This document shows, one piece after another, positions 1 to 11,487 of a DNA stretch of 64,000 nucleotides. The notes beneath the pieces are model-generated. The model worked only from the letters and a program-made list of their open reading frames with translations, had not been told where the DNA came from and searched no databases. Each line of letters begins with the position of its first letter. The stretch's first letter is position 1. The DNA is from Aspidiotus rigidus (taxonomy: Eukaryota; Arthropoda; Insecta; Hemiptera; Diaspididae), in the NCBI GenBank assembly GCA_035079385.1, contig JAVHKY010000028.1:124001-188000 (forward strand). The letters run 5' to 3'. The position numbers and the translations under genes are program-made.

Positions 1-344
1 TAACAAATATGAAATAAATCATTATTCTGAAAAAATTGAAATCTCAATTTCATTTTAATTTTCTGAGCATAATTATGTTCCAAAATTTGACAAACAAAAA
101 CAAGTACGCAAAAATAAAAAAAATTACATTATGGGGGGAGAGGGAGGTGACATCGAGTATTTATTAGGCATCCAATAAGATGTGTGTGCGCGCGTGTATG
201 TAAATCAATAACAACTGATTCTTAGACTAGTGATGAACATTTCTTCACAAAAGTAAATTGCAGTCAATTGTCTTCAAAATTAATAAGGTAAGCCAAATGA
301 AGGAAAGAAGCATGGAATAGGTGCAAGATGATAATGACTTATAA
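1..344. other. AT-rich intergenic DNA, no gene seen
   Basis: No open frame here resembles a protein I know. The stretch has A/T homopolymers and a short alternating purine-pyrimidine run (GTGTGTGCGCGCGTGT) near 181-197. I see nothing else. Confidence 0.6.
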
Positions 345-470
345 CAGAAGATATATATGATAGGAGGGGGATTTGAAAACAATTTCGACTATCGAGCCAT
401 GTATGATAGGAGAAAGGCTTAGAAAAATTCTAACTGTCGCGCTGTATATGATAGGAGCGGGGCAAGAAGT
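345..470. repeat. Dispersed 45-bp-type repeat, about two to three units
   Basis: Units carry the signature of a family seen repeatedly in the window: ATATGATAGGAGGGG, then a GAAAATTTCGACT-like run, then a GAGCCATATATGATAGG-like end. Here the copies are at about 350-400 and 405-460. The short minus-strand open frame over this stretch simply translates the repeat and is not a gene. Better-preserved copies are at 51971-52400 and 61150-61270. Confidence 0.7.
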
Positions 471-879
471 TACCAAGAGAGTGTTACAGAGCTCAGTGGT
501 TTTAAAAAGAGTAGTTGTGGAACAAGGAATTTGATTGTTGAAAGAATTAAATGATGTTGAGAACAAATGGAGAGTTGTCTGATAGTGCTTCTATGTGATT
601 GTGAGAGATAAATCAGGAGTTTGGGAGTGAAACTAATTTGGGACATGGAAGTTATATTGAATGATGGAGGGTATCAGAATCGCAATGAGAACATGAAAGA
701 GGGATGAGATGGATGTGTGTCTTATTGAGAAAACAATCCATTGAATAAACGTTAAAGCAAAAAACTTGAATGAATTGGAGTACTAGAGATGGCGTTTAAA
801 CAAAAAACTTGATTGTAGGTAGAGGTGAAAAGTCGTGTGTTACTTACGCGGCTGCGTAAGCATTTTCTGATTTAATTTA
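471..879. other. Intergenic DNA, no gene seen
   Basis: Purine-rich on the plus strand, including a GAGAGATAAATCAGGAG-like stretch, but there is no long frame or recognisable motif. A decayed repeat is possible; I cannot name it. Confidence 0.4.
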
Positions 880-1430
880 TTCATTATAACCTTTATAATA
901 TAAGAATATTATTTATTTAATAATTTTAATAATTTGAAATCATATTTAAAACTTCTAATCAGATTGAACCAGAATGATCTTTTTTATTTTTCTAATCAAT
1001 TTTACGTTCAATTAATAGAAAATTATTGGGTTTATTTATAACAAAATAAAAAAAAATATTAAAATATAATTTACAAAAAAATTAATTTAATTATTAATTT
1101 GATATTTAAAAAATTAACATGGTCTAAATTAAATTAATAAAAATCAATTTTATCAATAATAAATTATTAAAGAATAATCATGGTAATAATAATAATTGAA
1201 TTATAACAAATAAATTTATAATTAAATAATAATGTAAAAATTTTATAATTGAATTAAAATAAATAAATGTATTATTTAGATATTTAGATTCATTTTAAGT
1301 AATTATTTAAATGAATTGATTCAATTTTAATTGGTATAAATCTATGATAAATTCCACATATTTCTGAACATTATCCATAAATAATAGAAGGTTCAATATT
1401 AATCAATATTGTAATTTTGGATCAAAATCT
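880..1430. repeat. AT-rich low-complexity block
   Basis: About 550 bp of almost pure A/T with many TAATAAT, AATTAAAT and TTTATAA words and no coding frame. A second, larger block of the same character lies at 11490-13205. It may be an AT-rich repeat or simple-sequence drift. Confidence 0.6.
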
Positions 1431-1547
1431 CATTCTTCTCAATACAACCCTGGTAATAAGATTGCTAACTTCATTCTTCTCTAAGGCTTGGATGTAGACT
1501 AGTCTTCCCCGTCAAAAATGGTCTAAGTATGGTGGTGTATTAATATC

Positions 1548-1671
1548 ACAGTATAGTACGTATTTTAATTCAGTCTGAAGATGCTACTGATGGTAGCGAA
1601 ACGTAACTGTTCCTTCATGCAAATAAACCATAAGTGATAGCAAAGCCGTTTTTATTATACTATACTGTAAT
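1548..1671. repeat. Small inverted-repeat element with stem-loop and GAAAC motif
   Basis: ACAGTATAGTA near 1549-1559 is matched by TACTATACTGT near 1660-1670, bounding about 120 bp. Inside, 1575-1605 reads CTGAAGATGCTAC, a loop, then GTAGCGAAACGTAAC: a 5-bp stem followed by GAAAC. The same layout (CTGAAGATG, stem, GAAA) occurs at PLE 3' ends in this window. This may be the tail of an old non-autonomous element. Confidence 0.45.
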
Positions 1672-1699
1672 TTTTGTCTATCACGGAAAAACGTTTCCA

Positions 1700-2043
1700 A
1701 TTATTCATATCACCTCACTAGAGACCGCTTTATGGCGGTCTGAGTATCATCTGCCATCTGGCAACACTGATAGGCCAATATGCTACATCTGAACACACTG
1801 ATCAATGTTACAAGTGCCTCCGGGGGCGTCTTCGACACTGCCTTCGGAGGTATTTCCTCCAATTTCAGTAATTGCGCTGGAGGCACTTCCTCACTTCGGA
1901 GGTCACGAGGCGCCTTCAAACGAGTCCACGGCAGGCAACCGGAATTGAAGGGTCATTTTCTGTGTACGTTCCGGAGACGGAGGCCTCTAAAAAAGATAAT
2001 GCCTTCAACACCCTAGCTTGTTTTCCAGTCCTTCTTCACGCAG
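1700..2043. other. GC-richer segment with CCTCCGGAGG-like repeats
   Basis: AGACCGC/GGCGGTCT forms a hairpin near 1722-1740. After that the words GCCTCCGGGGGCG, CCTTCGGAGG, CTGGAGGCACTTCC and CTTCGGAGG recur. The stretch sits directly upstream of the R1-type LINE tail and may be a decayed part of the same element or a separate repeat. I cannot identify a frame. Confidence 0.3.
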
Positions 2044-2229
2044 ATGTTAAGCGGTCATGGCTGCTTTAATAAATTCTTTCAAGAGAAGTTGAGGAAAGGC
2101 AAGCACGCAACGTGTTCGCACTGCAACCAAGGGTGGGATGATAGCTCACAGCACACTTTATTTGAGTGTGAGGCGTGGAGACGTGAGCGAAGCAAGCTTA
2201 GAAAAGGTAACTCGATTAATATGGTCTGA
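2044..2229 (+). pseudogene. R1-clade LINE, C-terminal fragment
   Basis: The translation shows LSGHGCF, then a C-x2-C pair (CSHC), then QHTLFECEAWRRER. In R1-type non-LTR retrotransposons the extreme C-terminus of the reverse transcriptase ORF carries this LTGHGCF...CxxC...HTLFxCPAW zinc-binding signature. Only about 60 residues are left; the endonuclease and RT domains are not seen upstream, so this is a short relic. R1-clade elements are largely arthropod, which helps place the organism. The call rests on motif recognition, not alignment. Confidence 0.7.
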
Positions 2230-4905
2230 AGTTCATTATTGGTGATACAGTTGCACATAAAAAATTTTCTCATCGAAATACGACAATATAAAGAGGAATC
2301 TCTCATAAAATAATTGGCTCCATCGTCTCGGATGCAACCGCGGACGATGAAAGGCACATAACGAAATCATTGTGAATTTGAAAATTCCATTAATTATGAA
2401 AGAGACGTTTTTGGTTCTCTCAAAAATTGTATTGAAACATTGTGAGACAGACAAACGGTAGAAGGGGTCTGATGATCTATCAACCAATAAATTTGTTCCA
2501 AGTATAGGATGAAAACTGGTCAAGCTTCCCGCTTTTGCCGCTAGAGGCGTCACAGTGATCGGCAACTAGATTAATACATTACGTCTTATCAGGATTGGGA
2601 TATCGACTATGATTAACATCAATATCTTCGGCTTGGGAGGTTGAAGTACAATTAATGAAAATTCTACAGTACCACTTCAGAAACTGTGTGAATGCAATTT
2701 AGTTTACCATGAGGTGAATTTTCGAGAAGAAATTGTAAGCCATCTAACATTTCTCTTCTCTCATTTATACAATGAAACATTTGTGAGGGTGAATTCACCA
2801 AAAAGTTGATAGGAAAGAGGAAAATTAGCCCCTTTTTTTCTATAGGAATCATGTCCAGGAAACTGGATAATAATATCTTGTACTTATTATTGATTATGCG
2901 AGATAGTATTTCGGAATCAAAAACTTTCTGTGATGAGATGACAACAAATACAAATTATGTTTCATGTCTCCTTACAACTTTCTGAACTTGGACAACGTTT
3001 TTTAGTACGTATTCGACGCAAGACTCTAACCATCCCTCACTCCTGACGAAGAGATAATTATATGGTAGCTAAAGACTATTTGAAAGAAAAATCGATAATT
3101 CCAGTACCTCTGACTCTCTCACTTATACAATTTGTTTTCTTCTCGACCATAAACAAGACTAGCATTTGTAACTTTCAAATTTTTGCCATTGGGACACCAA
3201 GATATCGAAACACGTGGGTATCGCTTTTTCATTAATCGTCAGGCGTCGAAATGAAGCACCCGAAGTTATTCTGATCGTTGCGCTTTATTACAGCGTAAAA
3301 TGACCTGGGAAAAAGCACCTCGTGCCAACCCTCGTTGAAGGTAAATATTACTGGTATTCTGATAATTATTATTTGTATACGATGCGAGCTACTCTCTGTA
3401 AGCTCTTTGTTTACACAAATATTCGTTTCACTAGTGCCAGTGCTTTACTCGTGGTGGTCGTTTCCGGGGAAAAATTTAATTAAAAATTTCGCTTTCCCCT
3501 TTGGCGGACGCCGCAAAATCGAATGGAAGGATTCTGTTATATTGCTGCGCGGTGTGAATTGAATCTCGGTCAACAAACGCATACCACTCAGAAATCAAAG
3601 TAAACTGATGATGATCTCGTATAACACTCGAGAACGTCTTAACTAAAGAACAAACAATCGAGGAGGATTTCAAACCACTAACGCTACATGCACACACTCG
3701 AGTGGGACGTGTGCCGTTGTGTATACCGAGATACGAATACGAAAGCGTAAGTTATAAAATTCAACTTCTCGACGATGCGACGAACGGAGGCTCCCCTTCT
3801 TCTTTTTTTTTTCAAATTTCCTTCTATATATGTGGCGGACTTTTTCAACAGTTTCACCCTTTCGCGCGAATGTGTTTCTATAAACGGACTTATTCACTCC
3901 GTTCCTTCCTTCCTTTTTTTCGCTCGTTGACTAACAAAGTTTTCTTTTTTATGTACAAGCGCATACAGTGTATAACGTGTTTATAGCTGTACCCCCAGAA
4001 AGATGGATCTGTTCGGGAGAAAACAAAATTTCCATCAGCAAGACGTACGGGGGTCGCTGGATGCGAAGTTATTCGCGACCGAAATTGAGTTCGTCTTATT
4101 GTTGCGTCGCTAAGCGTACAAATGTAGATTTTCCATCCGAAATGTTTTACTTTGCGCGCATAAAATTGCCCGATGAGTGGATTCGTATTATACTGTCTTT
4201 ATGCATTCTTGCTTGCTTGCTTGCTTTTTTTTTTAATTAAATCGAAACGAGTGACTTCTGCGAAGACGAAAGAATTTTTACTCTATCCCTCATTCGTGGA
4301 AGTGTAGAGCAGGCGGGAGGAAAAATGCGTTCAAATTCTGCAAAAAAGAAGAATAGAAGAGGGTGATCAATGCGAGTTTAATATCGTCATTAGGGAAACA
4401 GTCGAAGGGTGTGAATTTCACGCAAAATGTGTTACCTCGACCCTATGACGCGAGTGTATGGTATTGTTTCGGCAGCTAATTCCATTAAATACGCGTAATA
4501 CACAGGAGCGGAGCTGGAACGTGTCCTGCTTTGTTCCTCCATTTCGTATGCAGAATTCTTTGTGCACTTGTGTCTGCCTCATTGCATCGTTAATTACCAA
4601 TACAACAAAATCAACTCTTCACGTTGCCAGCCCCAACGACCTAATGGTTGGGTGGTTTCGCGTACTTTTTTACACTCTCGCGGTTCTGTAATCGATTGTC
4701 AATTCTGTACAATGAAAAGCCTCTCCGACGAATACTTTTGAGTATACTGTATAACGACAGTAGCGCATTCTATCGATCACCGAGGTTTGGTGTCCTGAAC
4801 TAATCGAGAAGACCGTTGATGGAAATTCCTTCAAGGGAAGAGTTATGGCAAATTATTAAATTAGAAAACTGGCTCTGGGTAAGACATGTGATTGTCTTAC
4901 ATTAG
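2230..4905. other. Long intergenic stretch, no supported gene
   Basis: All open frames here are short, overlap each other on both strands, and lack recognisable motifs or codon character. Poly-T tracts occur near 3802-3811 and 4227-4236. CCGCTAGAGGCG near 2539-2550 weakly resembles a CTCF core but does not match it well. Exons too small to spot by eye cannot be excluded. Confidence 0.45.
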
Positions 4906-4985
4906 TGTTTGCCAACCTTTCTTACATCGCGACACATTTCCTCATGTGAACGTCTTCCTGCGGCACCACATTTCTAAACCTTCGA
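4905..4985. mobile_element. Possible hAT-type element end
   Basis: The sequence TAGTGTTTGCCAACCTTTCT followed by ATCGCGACACAT and GCGGCACCACATTTC resembles the CAGTGGTTCCCAACC...GCGGCACAC ends common in hAT (Charlie-like) transposons and their MITEs. No opposite end or target duplication was located. This is pattern recognition only. Confidence 0.3.
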
Positions 4986-5375
4986 ATTAGAATTTGTGAC
5001 TGTACAAGATGGACAAATTAGGCCTCATTTCCCTGTCTCAAGATGACGGGAGCTTTGACATACTATAGCGAACTGGGAACAATTTTGTAATCTGGCACCA
5101 ACGTATGCAAAAGGATTTTAATTATGTTGTTTACTCGAAAAAAAAAAAGAACGTTCGAGGCTTTCCTGGTTTGACAGCTTCAAGGTTTGAATGGGGAGCG
5201 TGGGAAGTGTTACAGGAAGCTGTGAGCTGCGGCTGACAGGTGAATATAAATGTGACAGTGTCTCCTTCAAGCAGTGTGGACAATCAGATAGGTAAGTGGT
5301 TATAGATTTCCAATTCGTAGTCGGTTACATGACTTGACTTCTCGACGTCGAGATGTATGGTCTGGAAGAGACGAA
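4986..5375. other. Intergenic DNA, no gene seen
   Basis: No recognisable motif or long frame. It borders the 3' side of the minus-strand PLE-A relic that begins near 5376. Confidence 0.4.
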
Positions 5376-7130
5376 TTATTTGTACGTGCTCGAGGGCAAT
5401 TCGTTTAAAGTATGATTCTCCTTATGTAGGAGACTTGCGGATCCCTCACGGAAGCTATGAACACTGTTGATCAAGTGATCAGCAAGTGCTGATTCTCCCA
5501 AACGTCCCTTTTTCCAGGTATTCAGGTGTTTGTCTAATATCACCTTCATCTGGCGGCCGGTTTCGCCAATATAAAAACCTCTACAATCCCTGCATTCCAA
5601 TTTATAAACACCACTCCTTTAATCCGCTGGTATACGGTCCTTTAACTTAACGAACAACCCTTTGACGGTAGTGGGGTTGTAATAGGCCGGTCTGAAACCG
5701 AACGGGCGAAGGGCCCGACCCAATTCGGTAGAGGACCTCCCTAGAAAAGGGAGACTGACCCATCGCAATCCCCGATCACGGATCATGTCTCGGGAGAAGA
5801 GGGGGTGGAATCAAGGTTTTTCCTCGTAATTTTCCTCCGAACCATCGCCTCAAAATCAACATTGACACCATTCACTGTAACCAGGTGTTTAAGAGTCGCC
5901 AACTCTTTTTTGAAAGCAGCCTGACTCAAAGGAAAGCGAGTCAATCTGTGTACTAAACTGTTAAAAGCTGCTAACTTATGAGCAACAGGACAGAATGACG
6001 CTCCGAGGATTGAAACATCGACGTAGTATATTTTCTGTATATTCCAAACTCATGGATCCCATCTCTAACTGAGACCGACAAATCCAAAAAGTTGATCGTA
6101 GAGCCACCAACTTCCAAGGTAAATTTTATGGAAGGGTATAATGAATCGAGATACCTCTTAAACTCACCAAGGAGATCTGGATGACCACTCCACATACAGA
6201 GAACGTCATCAACTTACCCGTGCCAGTAGTGTATACGATTGAGTAACACCAGGCCCGAGGAGAAGAGTTCGAGTTCAAACTGCGACATGAATACTTCGGA
6301 GATGAGGGAGCCCAAAGGTGATCCAATAATTATCTCTACTTCATCAGGGAACGCCAAAAATTTCCCTTCAAATTTACAAAAATTCTAGGACCAAAAGATA
6401 CTTAAAAAAGAGCAAAGGGTCGCGCTCGGAGGCAGTTTTACATCCTTGGGAGCATCAGCCAAGAACACCGAATTCAAAACCGAATGGAGACACTCAAATT
6501 CGATATGGTTTTTGAACCAACGGTCCAGGAATTTAGCTGGGAGGTAAGTGAGGGAGGAAACGAAAGAGACCACAGGCCGCATCGGGGTGTTTGTTTTGTG
6601 TACTTTAGGCAACCCATAAAGAAGAGGAGGCGTAGGGTTAGGAACAATGAGAGCTTTTTTCATAGCTGGGGTTCTAATAATAATCTCACAATTATTAATG
6701 ACACACCTGACTTCTTTGACGTAGCCATGGAAATGGAAATTCATGTTCTCTTTAGGCCCACATTGTTGGAGCACTTCATGAACCTTGGCAACGTATGAAG
6801 ATTATGCCATCACCACGACGGCATTACCCTTGTCTGTCTGAGTGACAATCAGATCTCCCTCCTTAATATTTTTCTGTAAACCTTTGATCACTCCTCCCAT
6901 GCCGTTATTCATACGGGGGGGGGGGGTATTGCGGACTAGTTCAGCGCAAACTTTTTGGGTACTAACCTCAGGACCAATTTTCACTGCGAGGTCAGCGATC
7001 ACATTCGCCAACGTTTCGTCATTCTTGGGGGAGGTAAACTAAACTTCAACCCATTCTCCAGGAGTGCGGTTCCCTCACTATTGAAAAGTTTATAAAGGGG
7101 GTTGGAACACTTGAACCGAAACAACGTCAC
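5376..7130 (-). pseudogene. PLE-A: decayed Penelope-like retroelement
   Basis: On the minus strand, pieces line up in the order of the better copy at 18284-20334. They are an N-terminal region with VTQTDKGNAVVVM (about 6810-6850), LLYGLPKVHK and MRPVVSFVSS (about 6560-6640), an RT core, an LDLSVSV stretch (about 6070), and a GIY-YIG endonuclease remnant with FYIGETGRQMKV (about 5540-5580). The frame breaks several times. In the catalytic box the codon before VDD reads TAA (6214-6216 on the minus strand), replacing the tyrosine of YVDD. An anomalously long G/C run lies at about 6917-6929. PLEs normally carry a single ORF with RT and GIY-YIG domains; this copy cannot be active. Confidence 0.85.
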
Positions 7131-7875
7131 TGTCTCCTTCATTGGCCATAGCGGCCTCTTCCTTTTACTCCTCTTCGGAGCATTCCCTTCTCGTCGTTAT
7201 GAACAACCGTAATTTGGGGGAATTATGCTTGCTGTACACTTAATCGAACTTACATTTAGGGGGTTTCGGAGCCAAATAAATGAAGATCATTTTAAATGTC
7301 TTTCGCTCGTAAATTTTCTAGGAGGGAGGTAGAGGGTGGAGGACCAACTCGAACTTGAACTCTCAGATTTTCAGTAGACGGCTGAAATGCCGGTAAAAAC
7401 ATCAAAAAGACGAAACGTAATCCCAAACATACGAATTTTCGATAGCAAATAATGGTACAGTAAAGAAATCAACCAGTTTAAACCTTCTTATGATGTCAAC
7501 ATCGTCCATCGAATCTGTTTGTGACGTCATTAAGCTCGTAAAGTCATCACCGTATGTAACATCATAAGTTCGTGATATCATCAGTTTGAATTTGCCTGTG
7601 ACGTCATCCGGGGGCAAGACGTAGGACGTATGGCCTAGCATGGTCTAGTTTTAGTATATCCTAGCATAGGACTAGTTTCCGCTAGTTTAGGCCTAGAATA
7701 CTATACGCTAAGCCATCGTAGGCCTGGTAGGGGTAGGTGTAATTGTTTGGTGAGGACCTCTCCTAAGAACTGGAGGTAAAAGAGGTGTCTACACTGGAAA
7801 AACTCGAGAGCATGATACAGCAAAAACGTAGCACTGGCAATTGAGCCTGATTTCAGGCCAAAAATGGAATAGGAT
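7131..7875. other. Non-coding, with CRE palindromes and a CTAG-rich patch
   Basis: The first ~100 bases may be the remaining 5' side of PLE-A. TGACGTCA octamers occur at 7522-7529 and 7599-7606. From about 7632 to 7705 the tetranucleotide CTAG recurs (CCTAGC, TCTAG, ACTAG, GCTAG, CCTAG), which looks like a degenerate tandem repeat. The minus-strand frame across 7402-7641 has no known motif. Confidence 0.4.
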
Positions 7876-7998
7876 TGGATCTTGCCTGTCTACAGCCCCC
7901 ACCCAACGGTTCGAGGGGAAGGAGACTAGCACAAACGGAAAACTGTACGGCACAATCCTGCAAAAACGTTGTACAAACGGATCCATCAATACTTGACC
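7876..7998 (+). repeat. Direct repeat flanking a palindrome, left copy
   Basis: Runs from GGATCTTGCCTGTCTACAGC to GGATCCATCAATACTTGAC. A diverged, shortened copy lies at 8183-8275 in the same orientation, with the 8016-8132 palindrome between them. It shares the blocks CAACGGTT, GCACAAA.GGAAAACT and GGATCCATCAAT. Likely a repeated-element fragment of unknown type. Confidence 0.6.
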
Positions 7999-8015
7999 CA
8001 CCAATTATCAAAATT

Positions 8016-8132
8016 AGGAGGGGAGGGGAGGAGTTAGTAGATGAGAATACAAGCGAAAAATTGGGTCACCTCGTCGAGGTGACCCAATTTTTCGCTTGTA
8101 TTCTCATCTACTAACTCCTCCCCTCCCCTCCT
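8016..8132. repeat. 117-bp palindrome, 58-bp arms, 1-bp centre
   Basis: Arms 8016-8073 and 8075-8132 are perfect reverse complements around base 8074. The centre reads GGTCACCTCGTCGAGGTGACC. Perfect arms with a single-base spacer are rare in assembled DNA, because they are unstable and because hairpin-type read errors can create them. Confidence 0.9.
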
Positions 8133-8182
8133 CCTGAATACTATCCCGCACGTATAAAATCTTTGTCTTTCGTTATCCAAAT

Positions 8183-8275
8183 TAGGTCTTGCATGTTTAC
8201 AGCTCCTCCTCCAACGGTTGAGAGGAAGGCGACCAGCACAAATGGAAAACTAAACGGATCCATCAATGCTAGTCC
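8183..8275 (+). repeat. Direct repeat flanking a palindrome, right copy
   Basis: This is the diverged partner of 7876-7998. It runs from AGGTCTTGCATGTTTACAGC to GGATCCATCAATGCTAGTCC and lacks an internal segment present in the left copy. Confidence 0.6.
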
Positions 8276-8283
8276 CCAAAATC

Positions 8284-10249
8284 GAGAAGGGTCTGGCGAC
8301 ATGGACTTATTTTTCGCCTTGGAAACAGGACTTTTTGAAGTCTTCGAACTGCTTCAGAGGAGGTAGGTGAAACTTCGATCATGAAAGGAGATGAAGAAAA
8401 GCGTTCCTACGACCATGATCTTGAGACTTGAAAAAAATTTCACCCTTTGCGATACTTCCGAGGGTTGAGTCACGTTCCTACTTTTGGAACTCTCGAAGAT
8501 GGTCGCAAGTACCAACGGTAAATGAAGTAAACTCTCACATAATTTCATTTACTTCTCAGTTTCGCCATCTACAATTTCAATCAGATACTAAAATAAGGTA
8601 TTCATGATCTGTTTAATGAGCACATGAAAAGAATAGGACACTTCAACACACTTGAAGAGAGGTTAATTGCGGCCAAGTAAATTAAAATATGAATGGGCAG
8701 ATCGAACGGTGATGTCCAGTTAGGTTTCCCGTCCTTTTCGAATAGTAAGAAAACATTGAACCTTTATTTCGTCACGATTTTTCTTCTGTTCGCCGTTTGT
8801 CGTCGTTCAAACGTATAGCTGAAATTAGAATCGTATGCAAGTATGTGTCGCTTCCCGAAGACTATTATGTTCAATAACAAACTAAGAATCCGAGGAACTG
8901 TAACCGATAATTCACCAACTAATTCCGCATTCAACAAACAACTATGTCGAAAGACAATGAAACCATGTACAAAAGGATTGCGAACGTGACACTGCTGCAT
9001 AATGAGTATCTAATTATTTAATGCGAATGCAGAAAAAGGACGCGCGATTGTCCGCGTCCCGCGAAGGTGCAGAAAGAGTCATTCGCCTTTTTACCGACTT
9101 TTCGAAAGGAAATTATTCGCCAATCGACTACCCGGTCTTTTCTATTTATTCGAGGTAATTAATAAATCGAAACACGCTTATACGCGCTTTGTATGCACGA
9201 GCATTTTCCCCTCCCTTTCCCAATTAATTTTCCCATCCCGGTAAAATGAAAATAATGAAAATTAAAAAAAGCGGAAGAATTTTTTCGATCCCCGCGAAGA
9301 TTACTTCCGTATTCTTCGTTCGTTTTCATATTTTCCTCCCTCCACTGCACCTCCTTCTGTGGACATCGTCTTTATCTACAGCTGTTTTTGTACTAGGAGA
9401 AGAAGATAGATTTCCTTTGCCAGAGAATGGTCCATGTACGACGACGGAAAAGAAAAAAGGAAACTCGTCATCTTCATGCTCAAACGATTACGATTCCACG
9501 TCTACTTATTTTATTGAAACGAATGGAGAAAAAAATGCGGTAAAATTGTTTCCAGCATTCGTATTCAATTGAACCTCTAATTGTTAACGAACCACGGCGA
9601 GTAGCACGATCTGATATTATTACGTTTTAAGTTGCTTTCGCTTTTTCAAACTTGGAAAAACTTTATTTTGCGAAATCTCATTAAAGAGAAATTTTCTCCC
9701 TATCATTTTTCAATCGTATTTTCTTTCCTGAGAATTTTCGTTGCATCTCGAGAAAGATTTGCGAAACTGTCCATTCGTCACAACATTGCGTTTACACAAA
9801 AGAAACGTCCTATCCAAGAGTAATGGAGCTGAATAAGTTGTCTTGAATTTGGGGGATAGGGTGAAGGTTGACCAGCAACCTGTGTTGACAGAAAACTGAA
9901 GTTATACTTGATTAACTTTGTGTACGATTTATATTAGATCCTCGTATACGCGATTGTAAAAACCATGAATCGATTATACGGATACGCTAAAACGTGAGCA
10001 GTCAGTGTTTATTGATAAATGAATTTCTTCTGCACGACGTTTACACGTGCGATCTTTTGCTTACTAACTTACGCACGTATTTTAATTACCATTATTGATA
10101 ATAGGTACTCGGAGTGGACGTAAAATTATTTATTGAGTCAATTCTAGCATAATTACTCGCTCGATCGAGAATATGAATTCTGAATACGGATTCCCAAGCT
10201 AGTATGCGCACTACTTTCAACTTCAAATGTTTGAAAAAAAAAAGAGGAA
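8284..10249. other. Intergenic stretch, no supported gene
   Basis: Several short frames on both strands carry no motif I recognise. Base composition is typical of the unique parts of the window. I see no repeat structure by eye. Confidence 0.4.
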
Positions 10250-10390
10250 TCAACATGTCGGCCCGGTGGCATACCTAGAAAATTTTGGAGGAAGGGGGGA
10301 TGGGTTGAACAATAAAATTTTTCTGGGGAGGAGAGTTGAGCAAAAAAAAAAAAATCTGGAGGGAGTTTCAACAAGATTTTATGATATTTC
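10250..10390. mobile_element. Possible end of a DNA transposon (hAT-like)
   Basis: GGCCCGGTGGCATACCTAG followed by AAAATTTTGGAGGAAGGGGG resembles the outer ends of some hAT-like elements (a CNGGGGCGTACCTAG-like start followed by a G-rich run). The poly-C/G stretch at about 40965-41040, downstream of a hAT transposase tail, has a comparable look. No terminal repeat pair could be closed. Confidence 0.25.
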
Positions 10391-10399
10391 AAAACAGAT

Positions 10400-10830
10400 T
10401 CTTCAGTCTCGGCAGGTACCGAGTCTAAATAACTTGATGTCAACCTTCCGTCCCGACTCACTATTGAGAAGTACATTCTACGTAGGTGTAACATCGGACG
10501 TTTGGCTTTGTGGAGTTTTAGAAGGCCTTTGAATTTTGATTCTACCAGGTACACCTTAAGCATCTTTTCATTACCAGAAACATTTTCTTCAATCAACACA
10601 ATGTTCAGCCTATTTGGGTATTTCTGGGTCAGGTTCCTCTTTCGTTCTCTATATCCATTCACTGCACTGTACAACTCTCCACTTTTTGTATGTAGTTGTC
10701 TTTCTCTATTACCACCCCTAATATAGTCTTTGTCCGCCTTTGTCAAGATCAGGTTATTCTGTCGAATCTTCTTCTGTAGATTGCCATTGGTTCGGCACGT
10801 ATCCTCCTCGATTTCCAACAGTAGTTCCCC
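10400..10830 (-). pseudogene. PLE-like RT N-terminal relic, different family
   Basis: On the minus strand the translation contains NNLILTKADKDY and later FKGLLKLHKAKRPM. These correspond to the LVTKADKGN...YGLPKVHK...MRPV landmarks that lie just before the RT core in the window's Penelope-like elements. Spacing and the residues between differ from PLE-A to PLE-E, so it is a distinct, old lineage. No RT catalytic box or endonuclease is attached. Confidence 0.5.
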
Positions 10831-10952
10831 AATTTTGGTTCAAGCATTTGGTCTCAAATATTTTTCGTGGTTTGGATTATTGGTTCGCAGCTGATGGTCA
10901 TATTTTTGAGCTTACACTGCGTCAATTCCTTTAACTGGTTGTACTTGATATC

Positions 10953-11242
10953 AATAAAAAGTCGAATATGTCCGGCACTGCCGTCCAAAATTTGAAGAAA
11001 TATTCAAAAAACAAACAAATAAATGATTTATTTATTTATTTATTTATTAAAAACCCGACGTTTCGATAGGACAACTATCATTATCAAGGGTTATAACGTT
11101 ATAACCCTTGATAATGATAGTTGTCCTATCGAAACGTCGGGTTTTTAATAAATAAATAAATAAATAAATCATTTATTTGTTTGTTTTTTGAATATTTCTT
11201 CAAATTTTGGACGGCAGTGCCGGACATATTCGACTTTTTATT
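10953..11242. repeat. Perfect 290-bp palindrome with no spacer
   Basis: Arms 10953-11097 and 11098-11242 are exact reverse complements, with the centre TTATAACGTTATAA. Each arm contains a (TTTA)n tract and a stem-loop GATAG...CTATC followed by GAAACGTCGGG (11107-11139 plus, mirrored on the minus strand). The arms look like two 3' ends of one retroelement fused head-to-head, or a fold-back assembly artefact. Confidence 0.9.
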
Positions 11243-11329
11243 TATATAATCCGTCCGGACAAATCAATTAATTCTTAAGTACTTGATATCTTTTAACAAG
11301 GAACCTATTCTACGAGAGTCTTTCCAAAA

Positions 11330-11487
11330 ATTTTGGCGTCCCATCGTTCCGTATCCGGTGAAAACTAACTCATGACGTCATCAGATCGTGACGTCACAGG
11401 GTCGAAAGTCGAAATTTTTTCAAGTCCCCAAACCAATTCAAGCCACAGAATATGGTCCTCGCGTTCCTCATTCAACTTTGCTAAAGA
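11330..11487 (-). repeat. Dispersed repeat copy (CRE + LNEER module), left of AT block
   Basis: Contains GGAACCTATTCTACGAGAG-like sequence, two TGACGTCA octamers (11373-11380, 11389-11396), TCGAAATTTTTTCAAGTCCCC, and then CGCGTTCCTCATTCAACTTT. Read on the minus strand, the last part translates as LAKLNEEREDHILWLELVWG. The same order of blocks reappears at 13205-13320. Confidence 0.65.
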
